A stretch of 45,226 bases of DNA from Candidatus Woesearchaeota archaeon (GTDB lineage: Archaea > Nanobdellota > Nanobdellia > Woesearchaeales > GW2011-AR4), in the NCBI GenBank assembly GCA_016185755.1, contig JACPMX010000007.1:1-45226 (forward strand). Reading direction: 5' to 3'. Below, piece after piece: positions 24,405-32,945 of the stretch. The translations under genes and the position numbers were made by a program. The stretch's first letter is position 1. The number at the start of each line of letters is the position of its first letter. Below the pieces are notes generated by a model. The model worked only from the letters and a program-made list of their open reading frames with translations, was not told the origin of the DNA and searched no databases.

Positions 24405-25505
24405 TCAATACCCTTCAAACACAATCTTTTTATTGTTTTTTTCAAGAACCGTAGTTGTTTTATTTGATTTCCTTACTTCTCCAACAATATCTCCGTCTTT
24501 TGCAATCTGCAGAATATCATCAGCGTCTTCCTTGCCGCAAACAACAAAAAATCCCATGCCCATGTTGAATGTGGAATACATCTGCTCGTCTGTAAATCCG
24601 GATTCTTTCTGCATTAAATCAAAGATCGGCTGCGGCTTTAATGGGCTGTTTATCCTGAATTCAACATTTTCCTTTGCCCTGTTCAAATTCTTTAGCCCGT
24701 AGCCAGTATTGTTAAATCCGGCAACATCAAACTGCTTTGATATTTTTGCCATTGCTTCAATGTAGATTTTAGTAGGTTCGAGAAGTATTTTTCCAATTGT
24801 GGAGCCGTCAAACTTGTCGTCCAAGGAAAACCTGCCTTTGTACTTTCTCCTAAAATCTGCTCTTGTCTCAAAGTCTCCTTTCAGCAGATTAAGCCTTAAG
24901 TCAGTATACCCATTTGAGTGTGGGCCTGAACTTTTCAATGCGATTATTTTCTGCCCGGGCTTTATCCTGTTTTTTTGGAATCTTTTTTTCTCAATGAAGC
25001 CTATCATGCAGCCTGCTATGTCAAAGCCATAGCCATTTGCCGATGATATAATCTCATCCGCGGAAGCTGTCTCGCCTTTGCCGAAATTAATCCTGACGGA
25101 ATTCCTCAGTATTTTGGATGCATCGCATTGCTGCAGCCCCTTTACCACCCCTTTTATTATTTCCCCTGTTATTTTTTGCTCCTGCACCCTGGTTTGGCAT
25201 GCAAGGTAATCCATGAACAAAAACGGGCTTGCATTTCCCAAGGTCGCCAAATCATTTGCAGACATTGCAACGCAGTCAATTCCTATGGTATCAAATGTCC
25301 GCATCGCCTCTGCAATTATAACTTTTGTCCCGACTCCGTCAATGGCAGTAGCAATATAGTGCCTTGGAAAAACCTCATTATTTTCAAAAACCTCGGCAAA
25401 CATGCCTCTGCTCTGCTGCAGCATGCTTGGTTTCAAAGAAGAAGGTATTGCTTTCTTTATGGCATCAACAGCTTTCGATTCACGCTCTTGATAGCTTGGC
25501 TCCAT
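24405..25505 (-). CDS. purM: Phosphoribosylformylglycinamidine cyclo-ligase (AIR synthetase)
   Basis: Fifth step of purine synthesis: ATP-dependent closure of FGAM to AIR. Family marks: YIATAIDGVGTKVIIAEAM, CVAMSANDLATLGNASPFLFMDYLA, GKGETASADEIISSANGYGFDIAGCMIGFIEKK, KSSGPHSNGYTDLR and NMGMGFFVV. From ATG 25505 the protein is 366 residues. TTTATAAA 26 bp upstream makes a leaderless mRNA; the longer frame from 25601 overlaps the preceding gene and this promoter, so it is rejected. PurM stands apart from the purQSEC operon. Confidence 0.94.
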   Translation of the reverse strand: MEPSYQERESKAVDAIKKAIPSSLKPSMLQQSRGMFAEVFENNEVFPRHYIATAIDGVGTKVIIAEAMRTFDTIGIDCVAMSANDLATLGNASPFLFMDYLACQTRVQEQKITGEIIKGVVKGLQQCDASKILRNSVRINFGKGETASADEIISSANGYGFDIAGCMIGFIEKKRFQKNRIKPGQKIIALKSSGPHSNGYTDLRLNLLKGDFETRADFRRKYKGRFSLDDKFDGSTIGKILLEPTKIYIEAMAKISKQFDVAGFNNTGYGLKNLNRAKENVEFRINSPLKPQPIFDLMQKESGFTDEQMYSTFNMGMGFFVVCGKEDADDILQIAKDGDIVGEVRKSNKTTTVLEKNNKKIVFEGY

Positions 25506-25540
25506 AATAAAATGATAAAAAAGGAGGTTTATAAAGGTTT

Positions 25541-25981
25541 TCAGGACTGACCGCGCTGCGCTTCCGCGACTTGAAAATCCATTCTCATGCATTGGCTGCA
25601 TTTATTTGCGGCTCTGCTTATTTGGCTTTCGTCATTGAGTTGCTTAACCAAGTCACGCACGGGCCTTAGACTGTCGAGTGTGAGCTTTCCATTGCTTCTT
25701 TCAGCAAGGTCTTGCAGCTGGCCATCATCATAGTCTTTCAGGAAAGGGCTGTGCAGCGGCTTATTTTTTTTACTGCCCCTGTACATTTTCAAGCAGTAAG
25801 TTTGGGTATGCTCATAAGAAGAGTCACCCCTTATCACGTCATGGCCCCAATAAAACATCACTGCGCTTACATTTCTGGCTATATCCGGGTTATTTACATT
25901 TACGGCTTGCACTTCGTGCCTGAGAATGCCCTGCCTAAGATTTTCCGGCACTTCTATCATGCCAAGAACATATTCCAGCAT
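25541..25981 (-). CDS. Hypothetical protein, 146 aa
   Basis: Begins MLEYVLGMIEVPENLRQGILRHEVQAVNVNNPDIARNVSAVMFYWGHDVIRGDSS. Middle region charged (KMYRGSKKNKPLHSPFLKDYDDGQ), and a C-x-x-C near the C-terminus (ANKCSQCMRMDFQVAE). No membrane segment, no recognised family. It follows fabI by 4 bp and its stop lies within the purM promoter region. Confidence 0.5.
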   Translation of the reverse strand: MLEYVLGMIEVPENLRQGILRHEVQAVNVNNPDIARNVSAVMFYWGHDVIRGDSSYEHTQTYCLKMYRGSKKNKPLHSPFLKDYDDGQLQDLAERSNGKLTLDSLRPVRDLVKQLNDESQISRAANKCSQCMRMDFQVAEAQRGQS

Positions 25982-25985
25982 AAAC

Positions 25986-26762
25986 CTAAATCCCCATTAT
26001 ATTGTACCCTGCATCAACGTAAATCACCTGCCCGGTGATTGCCTTTGACAGGTCGCTGCACAAAAACAATGCGCAGTCCCCGACTTCGTCTGCGGTGATT
26101 ATCCTTTTCAGGGGGGCTTTGGCGACATAGTTGAGCATCATCTCGGGGAAATTTGCGATGCCGGAAGCGGCCAAAGTCGCTATGGGGCCTGCAGATATCG
26201 CATTCACTCTTATCTGCTTCTCCCCCATGTCCACTGCAAGGTACCTTACGCATGATTCCAAAGCTGCCTTTGCAACTCCCATGATATTGTAGCCGGGAAC
26301 TGCCTTCTCGCTTCCAAGATAAGTCATGGCAATTATGGAGCCGTGGCTTTTGAGCATTGGGGAAGCCCTCCTTGTCAGCTCCACCAGTGAGTAAGCGCTG
26401 ACCTCATGGGCAACCTGATAGCCTCTCTTGTCGACATTCATGAACTTGCCCTGCAAATGCTCCCTTTTTGCAAAAGCAATGCTATGAATGAGAAAATCAA
26501 TCTCTCCAAATTCCTCCTGCACCTTTTTGAAGAAAGCGTCCATTGAAGCGTCGTCAACCACGTCGCATTTTTCATAGATTGGGTTGTTCAGCTCCTTCAT
26601 CAGGGGTATGAACAGTTGTTCCACTCTTTCCTGGTAGCCTGCTGCAATCCTGCAGCCGGCGTCATTCAGCCTTTTTGCTATGTGCCATGCAATGCTCTTG
26701 TCGTTTGCTATGCCGAAGACTATTGCTTTTTTGCCCTCAAGATTGATTGAAATTCCTTTCAT
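25986..26762 (-). CDS. fabI: Enoyl-ACP reductase (NADH), FabI type
   Basis: Last reductive step of bacterial type II fatty acid synthesis. Short-chain dehydrogenase fold: GKKAIVFGIANDKSIAWHIAKRL at the cofactor site, IDFLIHSIAFAKRE, and catalytic TYLGSEKAVPGYNIMGVAKAALE with both FabI tyrosines and the Lys of Y-x6-K. ATG 26762 has GGAGGA 8 nt upstream and its own TATA box near 26820; 258 residues is normal. Archaea usually make isoprenoid lipids, so a FabI is noteworthy; a different enoyl substrate is possible. Confidence 0.9.
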   Translation of the reverse strand: MKGISINLEGKKAIVFGIANDKSIAWHIAKRLNDAGCRIAAGYQERVEQLFIPLMKELNNPIYEKCDVVDDASMDAFFKKVQEEFGEIDFLIHSIAFAKREHLQGKFMNVDKRGYQVAHEVSAYSLVELTRRASPMLKSHGSIIAMTYLGSEKAVPGYNIMGVAKAALESCVRYLAVDMGEKQIRVNAISAGPIATLAASGIANFPEMMLNYVAKAPLKRIITADEVGDCALFLCSDLSKAITGQVIYVDAGYNIMGI

Positions 26763-26868
26763 GTTGCTTTTCCTCCTTAATTTAAGCCTGTTGAAATTAC
26801 GCCTAAAAAATAACTTCGCTTTATAAACCTTGCTGAGCAGCCACATCTTAAATGTAGTTTTTTGCATT

Positions 26869-27438
26869 TTATCTGGTTAGTATTGTGCCAACAGCCTGCA
26901 CTATCGGATTTTTCTGCTTATGGGTTGCATACTTTGTGTATTTCATCACTCCTTTTTTTCTTTCTATGAATGAAAGGGCATTTTGGCAGGGATTTGACCT
27001 GAGCAATTCCTCTTTTTCTGTAAGGTAAACGGTGTAACCTCCAAAATCATCCCATTTTTTTGTGAAATCCATTATAAAGTCAACACCTTCTTTTTCTTTT
27101 TCGGCGTCATGCAGCAGAGTATAATCTCCTGCCTCAAATTTTCTTATTTCATATTTCAGCCCGTAATTTTTAATGCCTGTTATTGCCCTGGCAATTTGGC
27201 CAAAGTACCGTCCGTTCAGGAAAGAGCTGATCTCTTTTAAGCTTGTCGTTGAGTACTTGTATTTGTACGGGTGAAATTTTGCTTTGTAATTGCAATTTTC
27301 CAGTTTTTTCTGCAGCAGTGAAAGCACCGCCTTCTGGAAAAAATTGCCGAGCCTTATATTTCTTGGCTCTTGGCCGCTATAAGCCCTTGCTGCGCTTTTC
27401 AGGATGCCCTTGTCCAGGTATATTGTGTTAACGGCCAT
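26869..27438 (-). CDS. Non-catalytic Ofd1/Tpa1 C-terminal-like domain protein
   Basis: A 189-residue protein with a beta-helix oxygenase look: LKYEIRKFEAGDYTLLHDAEKEKEGVDFIMDFTKKWDDFGGYTVYLTEKEELL and NALSFIERKKGVMKYTKYATHK. The position of the iron-binding H-x-D reads HDA, and no distal His lies in VMKYTKYATHK, so the iron site seems lost. In eukaryotic Ofd1/Tpa1 a catalytic first domain is followed by such a degenerate second domain. Here the catalytic domain is the overlapping upstream gene (11 bp). I infer the two act together. Confidence 0.6.
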   Translation of the reverse strand: MAVNTIYLDKGILKSAARAYSGQEPRNIRLGNFFQKAVLSLLQKKLENCNYKAKFHPYKYKYSTTSLKEISSFLNGRYFGQIARAITGIKNYGLKYEIRKFEAGDYTLLHDAEKEKEGVDFIMDFTKKWDDFGGYTVYLTEKEELLRSNPCQNALSFIERKKGVMKYTKYATHKQKNPIVQAVGTILTR

Positions 27439-28039
27439 AAAACCACCCCCCTAATGTCAGCCTTCGCCTTTTCCCCATCACTTCTTCCACGGCATGCAGT
27501 GATTTTCTCGATACTTTGAAGCAAGCAAAAGAGTTTAGAGCCGGGCTGATGCTTTTTACAGGCTTTTTTGGGCTTTTTATGTCATAAAGCTGCAGCCTTC
27601 CGCCGTCCTTTGCAGCAAGGGTAGAAAGATAAAATATGTAGGCAATGCTTCTTCCTTCAACAAGGTCATCATGGAAAAGCAGGTAATCCCCCTGATCATA
27701 GGCGTGCGCCTGCAGGTCAATTTTCCCGGATAAGTTTTCTCCTGTAAGAGTTTCCATTAAAATAACAAACTCGTTTGAGGATATGAGCTTGTGGAACTCA
27801 CTTATAACCCTGCTTTTTGACAAAGCCAAATCTTTTGTATGGGAAAGGGAAAACAGGTCCTTGCCTATCCTCTCAAATTTTTCCCTTGATACTGCTTTCT
27901 TTAACTCCAGAAATTTGCCTTTTCTGAAAAAATCCTGCAAAACGAAGCTGGGATATGGCTTTGCCTCAATGAACCGGCTTCTTATTCTGCCGGCTTGCCT
28001 TTCACCGAGGTATTTTTTATTGAGCCATCCCTTAAGCAT
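27428..28039 (-). CDS. 2-oxoglutarate/Fe(II) oxygenase, Ofd1/Tpa1-like
   Basis: A 203-residue prolyl-hydroxylase-type oxygenase. KPYPSFVLQDFF opens the domain as in Tpa1/Ofd1. Iron ligands are visible: H-x-D in YLLFHDDLVEGRSIAYIFYLS and the distal His in KVSRKSLHAVEEV, followed by the 2-oxoglutarate Arg in RRRLTLGGWFYG. GGRLQLYD sits between them. Eukaryotic members hydroxylate ribosomal protein uS12; the substrate here is unknown. TATATATA about 25 bp before the ATG indicates a leaderless mRNA. Followed in overlap by the degenerate partner gene. Confidence 0.78.
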   Translation of the reverse strand: MLKGWLNKKYLGERQAGRIRSRFIEAKPYPSFVLQDFFRKGKFLELKKAVSREKFERIGKDLFSLSHTKDLALSKSRVISEFHKLISSNEFVILMETLTGENLSGKIDLQAHAYDQGDYLLFHDDLVEGRSIAYIFYLSTLAAKDGGRLQLYDIKSPKKPVKSISPALNSFACFKVSRKSLHAVEEVMGKRRRLTLGGWFYGR

Positions 28040-28116
28040 AAATTTTGATTCTTCCGTTATATATATAAAGCATTTGTAAATTTATATACCCTGAACGGGC
28101 AATACCACCAAGAATC

Positions 28117-29436
28117 ATGATTACTAGGAAACCTCCCCTGAAAAAATCGCTCACAGGATTTGAGATAGAGCTGTTTACCATAAACAAGAACGGATTCATA
28201 GTCAACGGCGCAGACCTACTGCTGAAGAAAGCCAAGAGGGAAACAATCAAGAAGGAATGCGCGGGCAACTTAATAGAAATTGCAAGCTATCCGAATGAGA
28301 TGATCCCGCACACGATGGAAAACCTGCTCATGGAGATGGAGTACCTGATTTCTGCAGCAATCGAGGAGGATATTCTTCTGTGCCCCCTCGGAGCTTATCC
28401 CGGAAAATTCAACCCCTTCATGAGGGAAGACAGGCCTTACAAGATAAAGGAGTCTATTTTTGGCAAGAACAAGTTCAGGATTGCCGGAAGATGTGCGGGA
28501 TTTCATTGCCACTATACTCTGCCAAGAGGCATTTTTGACACAGAAATGAGGGTCTTGAAAATGCTAATACGCTCAAAGATAAAGGACAGCCTTGTGAACA
28601 GCTATAACTTCCTTGTAGCTGCTGACCCTGCCCTTACAACACTTATGCAGTCATCCCCATTTTACCAGGGACAGCATCTTGGAAAAGATTCCCGGATGAT
28701 AATGTATCGGGGAGGCGAGCCTCTCGGCAGGAACGGCCTTTATAACAATCTTGAAGAATTTGGCGGCCTGCCGCCGTACAAGCTCACAGGGCTCGATATA
28801 ATCGACATAATCTCGACCAGGTATGAGAAATGGAAGTCCTACATCAAGAGCCTTGGCCTGAATGTAAAAGTGCTTTCCCTTTACGGCTCAATGCTTGACA
28901 CAACGTGGAACCCTGTGAAAATAAACCCAAACGGCACGCTTGAGCAGAGAGGAATGGACATAAACCACCCGGTCTATATAGTGGGGGTGGGCATCATCAT
29001 CAAGTCTATCCTCAAGAAGCTGCAGGAGGAATATTATGCCGTTGTTCCGTCAGACATTGGAATAAAAGAGCCTTTCAAGGTTGAAGGGGATGTGGTTTAT
29101 ATTCCCCCCTATCCTTATGTCAGAAATGAACTGCAGAAGCTTTCAGCATACAAGGGGCTTGACAGCGATGAGATGCTGGATTACTGCAGGAGGTTCCTCA
29201 AGTTTGCCCAGTCAATAATGCCGAAAGAAACTTTAAAGCTGGTTGAGCCATTCAAGCTCATGCTCAGCAAGAGAAAGACGGTGTCTGATGAAATCCTTGA
29301 TTATGCAAAAAAGAAGGGCTTCAGGAAGAACACTGAGCTTTCAAACAAGCTTGCTGCAGAAATAGCGCTTGAGCATTCAGAAAGGCTGCTTAAGGAGATA
29401 ATTGTAACCAGGAAGATGATAGGGAGCTTGCTTTAA
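28117..29436 (+). CDS. GCS2-family carboxylate-amine ligase
   Basis: A 439-residue enzyme of the glutamate-cysteine ligase type 2 / YbdK fold. Marks: GFEIELFTINKNGFIVNG at the start, AGNLIEIASYPNEM, CAGFHCHYTLPRGI, SSPFYQGQHLGKDSRMIMYRGGEP and GTLEQRGMDINHP. These enzymes form an amide bond between a glutamate-like carboxylate and an amine using ATP. First gene of a plus-strand operon with an amidohydrolase and an ATP-grasp ligase, which argues for a dedicated amide product rather than ordinary glutathione synthesis. TATA box ATTTATATACC near 28079-28089. Confidence 0.82.
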   Translation: MITRKPPLKKSLTGFEIELFTINKNGFIVNGADLLLKKAKRETIKKECAGNLIEIASYPNEMIPHTMENLLMEMEYLISAAIEEDILLCPLGAYPGKFNPFMREDRPYKIKESIFGKNKFRIAGRCAGFHCHYTLPRGIFDTEMRVLKMLIRSKIKDSLVNSYNFLVAADPALTTLMQSSPFYQGQHLGKDSRMIMYRGGEPLGRNGLYNNLEEFGGLPPYKLTGLDIIDIISTRYEKWKSYIKSLGLNVKVLSLYGSMLDTTWNPVKINPNGTLEQRGMDINHPVYIVGVGIIIKSILKKLQEEYYAVVPSDIGIKEPFKVEGDVVYIPPYPYVRNELQKLSAYKGLDSDEMLDYCRRFLKFAQSIMPKETLKLVEPFKLMLSKRKTVSDEILDYAKKKGFRKNTELSNKLAAEIALEHSERLLKEIIVTRKMIGSLL

Positions 29437-29468
29437 AAGCGCATTAAATTTGCCGGCATTTGGAAAAA

Positions 29469-30350
29469 ATGGCCAAAGTAAATTTTTCAAAGATGTTTTT
29501 TGACAAAGGCAGGCTGGTTGAGCCTGATGCAATTCAAAATACAAAGCCCAGAATACGCTTGCCCAGGATATTTTTCGACCGAGAGAACTTTGAAGCATAC
29601 GAAACAATATTCTCAAACGTCATGATCATAGACGCGCACACCCATATTGGCCGCGACAGGGACGGGCACGGCGTTGACGAGCATAATTTTATACGCCAAA
29701 TGAAGATGTCCCATATCAATAAAGCTGTTGTTTTCCCGCTAAACGAGCCTAATGACATTAATTTTTCGAAATCTAATGACAGGGTCCACAATTTCTACAA
29801 GAATTTCCCAAAATACATAATTCCGTTCTTCAGGCTAAATCCCGGGAAAAAATGGAAAAAAGAGTGCCAAAAGAGGCTGCTGCAGGGATTCATGGGCATA
29901 AAGCTGCATCCAAGAAGCCAGGATTTTGGAATTGCATCCCGCCAAGTTATGAAAATTTATGAAAAAGCTGAAAAAAACCGGCTTCCCGTGCTAATTCACA
30001 CGGGATTCGGGCTTGACAACATAGCTCATGACATAAAAAAAGTGGTTGACACATTTCCAAAATTAAGGCTGATTTTGGGGCATAGCGCTTTTGTAGACTT
30101 TGAGGCTACAATAAAGGTTGCCGGAAAAAGGGATAATGTTTTGTTTGACACCTCGACTTTGAGGGTATTCAGCCTCATGAACCTGCTAAACTCCCTGGAC
30201 CACACTAAAATTGTCTTCGGCTCAGACGTGCCCTATTACGATTTTGACCTGGCGCTGGAGATGCTAGTTGACACTGCAATAATATGCAATAAAAACCCGA
30301 ACCAGATCAGGGCCATACTGGGGGGAAATATAATGAAGTGGTTTAAATGA
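29469..30350 (+). CDS. Metal-dependent amidohydrolase (TIM-barrel)
   Basis: Amidohydrolase_2-type hydrolase or decarboxylase. Metal and active-site residues: H-x-H in IIDAHTHIGRD, GIKLHPRSQDFG, VLIHTGFGLDN, LILGHSAFVDF and the terminal Asp in VFGSDVPYYD. From ATG 29469 it is 293 residues; a TTG nine bases upstream is less likely. Stop overlaps the next start (ATGA at 30347). Between two amide-forming ligases, it may trim or recycle their product; inference from context. Confidence 0.82.
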   Translation: MAKVNFSKMFFDKGRLVEPDAIQNTKPRIRLPRIFFDRENFEAYETIFSNVMIIDAHTHIGRDRDGHGVDEHNFIRQMKMSHINKAVVFPLNEPNDINFSKSNDRVHNFYKNFPKYIIPFFRLNPGKKWKKECQKRLLQGFMGIKLHPRSQDFGIASRQVMKIYEKAEKNRLPVLIHTGFGLDNIAHDIKKVVDTFPKLRLILGHSAFVDFEATIKVAGKRDNVLFDTSTLRVFSLMNLLNSLDHTKIVFGSDVPYYDFDLALEMLVDTAIICNKNPNQIRAILGGNIMKWFK

Positions 30351-31273
30351 AAACTATCGGCATGATTTATAGCGATAATGATGGATTGTTTGTTAAATCC
30401 CCCTTCAAACGCAGGTACACCTATAGCTCTTACAAAAAATTTTCGGAAATAGGGCAAAGGCATGGTTTCAAAACAGTCATTGCCAGGCCCGAATGGTACA
30501 CGAACAGGAAATTCTCTTTATGCTGGAATCTGCTAACAAGCAAGATAGAGAAAGATATTCAAGTTGATTTTGTCCTTGACAGGTGCATAAGCCTCAGCAT
30601 GAAGCATCATAAGTTCATGAAAAATTTGAGGAAAAAAATAAAAAAACAGCTGATATTGATGAATGACCCGTATATTGAAAATGTTTGCACAGATAAATAT
30701 CTTACTTACAGGCTCTTTGGCAATTATCTGCCAAAAACATTTTTTTCTTTGAAGGATTTGAGAAAAATAAAAACCGGCTTAGTGGTGCTTAAGCCGCGCT
30801 TTGGGTCTGGCGGCAGGGGAATCCAGATAAGGGAAAAGGGAGCAATCAAAAAATTAAAGAAGGATTATCTGCTCCAGGAGTTTATAGACACTTCCCGCGG
30901 TGTAAAAGGGCTGTTTCCATCTGTTCATGACCTCAGGGTTCTTGTCTTAAATGGCAAAATAATAGATTTTTATGTAAGGGCGCCAAGGAAGGGGCTGATA
31001 AGCAACGTCCATTTGGGCGGCAGGGTTGTCAGGGTCAGGGGATTCATACCTAAGAAGGTTGAAAGCATAGCCCTCAAAGTAGATAAAAAATTCAGCAAAT
31101 TCAGGCCCCGGCTCTACTCAATTGATTTTTTGCTGGATAAGGGCCAAAAACCATTTGTTACTGAATTAAATTCGCAGGTGGGCTTTGACATCTACTATCA
31201 ATTCAAGGGCCAGGCCAAAATTTATGAAAAAATATGCGAAAGCATAATAAGCTCTATAGCAGGGGTGGTTTAA
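30347..31273 (+). CDS. ATP-grasp ligase
   Basis: A 308-residue ATP-grasp enzyme. Visible: nucleotide-binding LVVLKPRFGSGGRGIQI and YLLQEFID, then HDLRVLVLNGKIIDFYVRAP, and metal/phosphate site YSIDFLLDKGQKPFVTELNSQVGFD. It joins a carboxylate to an amine or other nucleophile with ATP. Closest in flavour to RimK/YheC-type proteins. Translationally coupled to the amidohydrolase (ATGA) and followed directly by a helical protein (stop TAA then ATG). Confidence 0.82.
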   Translation: MKTIGMIYSDNDGLFVKSPFKRRYTYSSYKKFSEIGQRHGFKTVIARPEWYTNRKFSLCWNLLTSKIEKDIQVDFVLDRCISLSMKHHKFMKNLRKKIKKQLILMNDPYIENVCTDKYLTYRLFGNYLPKTFFSLKDLRKIKTGLVVLKPRFGSGGRGIQIREKGAIKKLKKDYLLQEFIDTSRGVKGLFPSVHDLRVLVLNGKIIDFYVRAPRKGLISNVHLGGRVVRVRGFIPKKVESIALKVDKKFSKFRPRLYSIDFLLDKGQKPFVTELNSQVGFDIYYQFKGQAKIYEKICESIISSIAGVV

Positions 31274-31681
31274 ATGAGGGTGCTTGAAAGGCTTGATACT
31301 CTGGGTTTTTCGCGTTTTAAAGGGCTGATTGACATAATAATGCCGAAAAAAGAGAGAAGGCAAAGCAAGATTATCATCAGTTATATCAGGATCCATACGC
31401 AGCTGAACAATGCCTTTAATATGCTTAGCAAAGACAGGTGCAGGCATGCGTTTGAATACCTATCCCTGGCAAAAAAATTCATCAGGCAGTTAAAATTCGA
31501 GGAAGAAAAGCTTTACCTTAACAGGATTCTTAAGATTCTGAACGAGCTGCTGAAAAACAAAGAAAGAATAATCGCGGGGATAAGGAAGGAAGAAGCTTCG
31601 GACCCATTCCATATCAAAACCTTCCTGCTTCTGGCCCAGAACATATGCATACTGAGGATTCTTAAGATTAATAAAGATTGA
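31274..31681 (+). CDS. Small all-helical protein of the ligase operon
   Basis: A 135-residue, Lys/Arg/Ile/Leu-rich protein, entirely helical by appearance (HTQLNNAFNMLSKDRCRHAFEYLSLAKKFIRQLKFEEEKLYLNRILKILNELLKNKERI). No membrane segment or family recognised. Its ATG abuts the ATP-grasp stop, so it is the last member of the four-gene operon. It could be an adaptor, carrier or peptide substrate of the ligases; no Gly-rich or other modifiable C-terminal motif is evident. Confidence 0.6.
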   Translation: MRVLERLDTLGFSRFKGLIDIIMPKKERRQSKIIISYIRIHTQLNNAFNMLSKDRCRHAFEYLSLAKKFIRQLKFEEEKLYLNRILKILNELLKNKERIIAGIRKEEASDPFHIKTFLLLAQNICILRILKINKD

Positions 31682-31684
31682 ATA

Positions 31685-32944
31685 ATGATATTAAGCAAAA
31701 AATTTAACAATACATCTCATTTTTATGCCGCTATGGTGCAAGGCCTTGCTTCGTCAATAGAATTCCAGATGAGCCTGCTGCTTTTTGTGGCCCTTGCAGG
31801 CTATCTTCTTGCGGCAAGAATAAATCAGTCAGCTGTTATTGGAGAGATTCTAGTTGGTTTATTGATTGGTCCAAGTTTATTGGGATTAATAACCTATACG
31901 GACTTTGTTGCAAGCGTTGCGCATCTGGGAGCAGTAATCTTATTGTTTGTCATAGGCCTGGAGTTCAAGCTGAAGGACATTTTCAATGTAAGGTACAGCA
32001 TTATTGCATTGGCTGGTGTTGTGGTCCCTTGGATAGGGGGATTTTATCTTGCAAAGCTGTTTGGCTATGAATTCGGCAGCGCAGTCTTTGTAGGAACTGC
32101 ATTGACAGCAACAAGCATAGCGATAACTGCGAATGTCCTTAGGGAGATGGGAAAATTGCAGACAGAAGCAGCCAGGGCCATTATCGGCGCTGCAGTGATT
32201 GATGATGTCTTGAGCCTTCTGGCTCTTTCAGTTTCAGAACAGATGGTTGCAGGCACTCTTTCATTAACAGGCACTTCCTTGGTTGTGTTCAATGCGCTTG
32301 CATTCTTGGTTATCGGCGCCTTTGTTGGAAGCAGATTCCTGAGCAGGATTGTGGCAAAGATGGACCAGACCAAAATTGCAAAAAAATTTCCGGAATTTGT
32401 GTTTATATTTGCCATGATGATAGCTTTCCTCTATGCCATGGTGGCTGAGCTGATTCACTTGTCTGCAATTGTGGGCTCGTTCATTGCCGGAGTTTCCCTT
32501 GGCAGCGTTGTCTTGAGGCACAGCAAGGATTACAGGGAAGGGGCCGAATACCTCCACATCATCTTTGCATCCATCTTCTTTGTCTCGCTTGGCATTTTGG
32601 CTGATTTCAAGGCTTTGACTCCAAGCGTGATATGGTTTTTGCTTGCCCTTACGATTGTTGCTGTATTGACGAAAGTGATTGGCTGCTACATACCGGCAAA
32701 ACTGCAAGGCATGTCCCATCAAGACAGCTTTGTTGTAGGCTTTGGAATGTCTCCAAGAGGGGAAGTTGCGATGATAGTTGCGCTGCTTGGCCTCAACGCA
32801 GGGCTTATAGGGCAGGATATTTATGTTTCCCTTGTGCTGATGAGCCTGCTCACAACCGTACTTACACCAATTGTTTTGAGAAATTGGCTGTATAAGAAAG
32901 ACTTTCTTGGCTTTCTGAAAAGGAAAAGGATTACATTGCAATAA
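31685..32944 (+). CDS. Monovalent cation/proton antiporter (CPA2/KefB-NapA type)
   Basis: About 12 hydrophobic segments over 419 residues, with GEILVGLLIGPSLLGL near the N-terminus, the unwound-helix region TALTATSIAITANVL, and the ion-binding VIDDVLSLLALS. AELIHLSAIVGSFIAGVSLG and FGMSPRGEVAMIVALLGL complete the family pattern. Lacks the C-terminal RCK domain of KefB. An internal ATG at 31733 (MVQGLASS) is an alternative start. Exports Na+ or K+ for H+ at the cytoplasmic membrane. Confidence 0.9.
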   Translation: MILSKKFNNTSHFYAAMVQGLASSIEFQMSLLLFVALAGYLLAARINQSAVIGEILVGLLIGPSLLGLITYTDFVASVAHLGAVILLFVIGLEFKLKDIFNVRYSIIALAGVVVPWIGGFYLAKLFGYEFGSAVFVGTALTATSIAITANVLREMGKLQTEAARAIIGAAVIDDVLSLLALSVSEQMVAGTLSLTGTSLVVFNALAFLVIGAFVGSRFLSRIVAKMDQTKIAKKFPEFVFIFAMMIAFLYAMVAELIHLSAIVGSFIAGVSLGSVVLRHSKDYREGAEYLHIIFASIFFVSLGILADFKALTPSVIWFLLALTIVAVLTKVIGCYIPAKLQGMSHQDSFVVGFGMSPRGEVAMIVALLGLNAGLIGQDIYVSLVLMSLLTTVLTPIVLRNWLYKKDFLGFLKRKRITLQ

Positions 32945-32945
32945 A

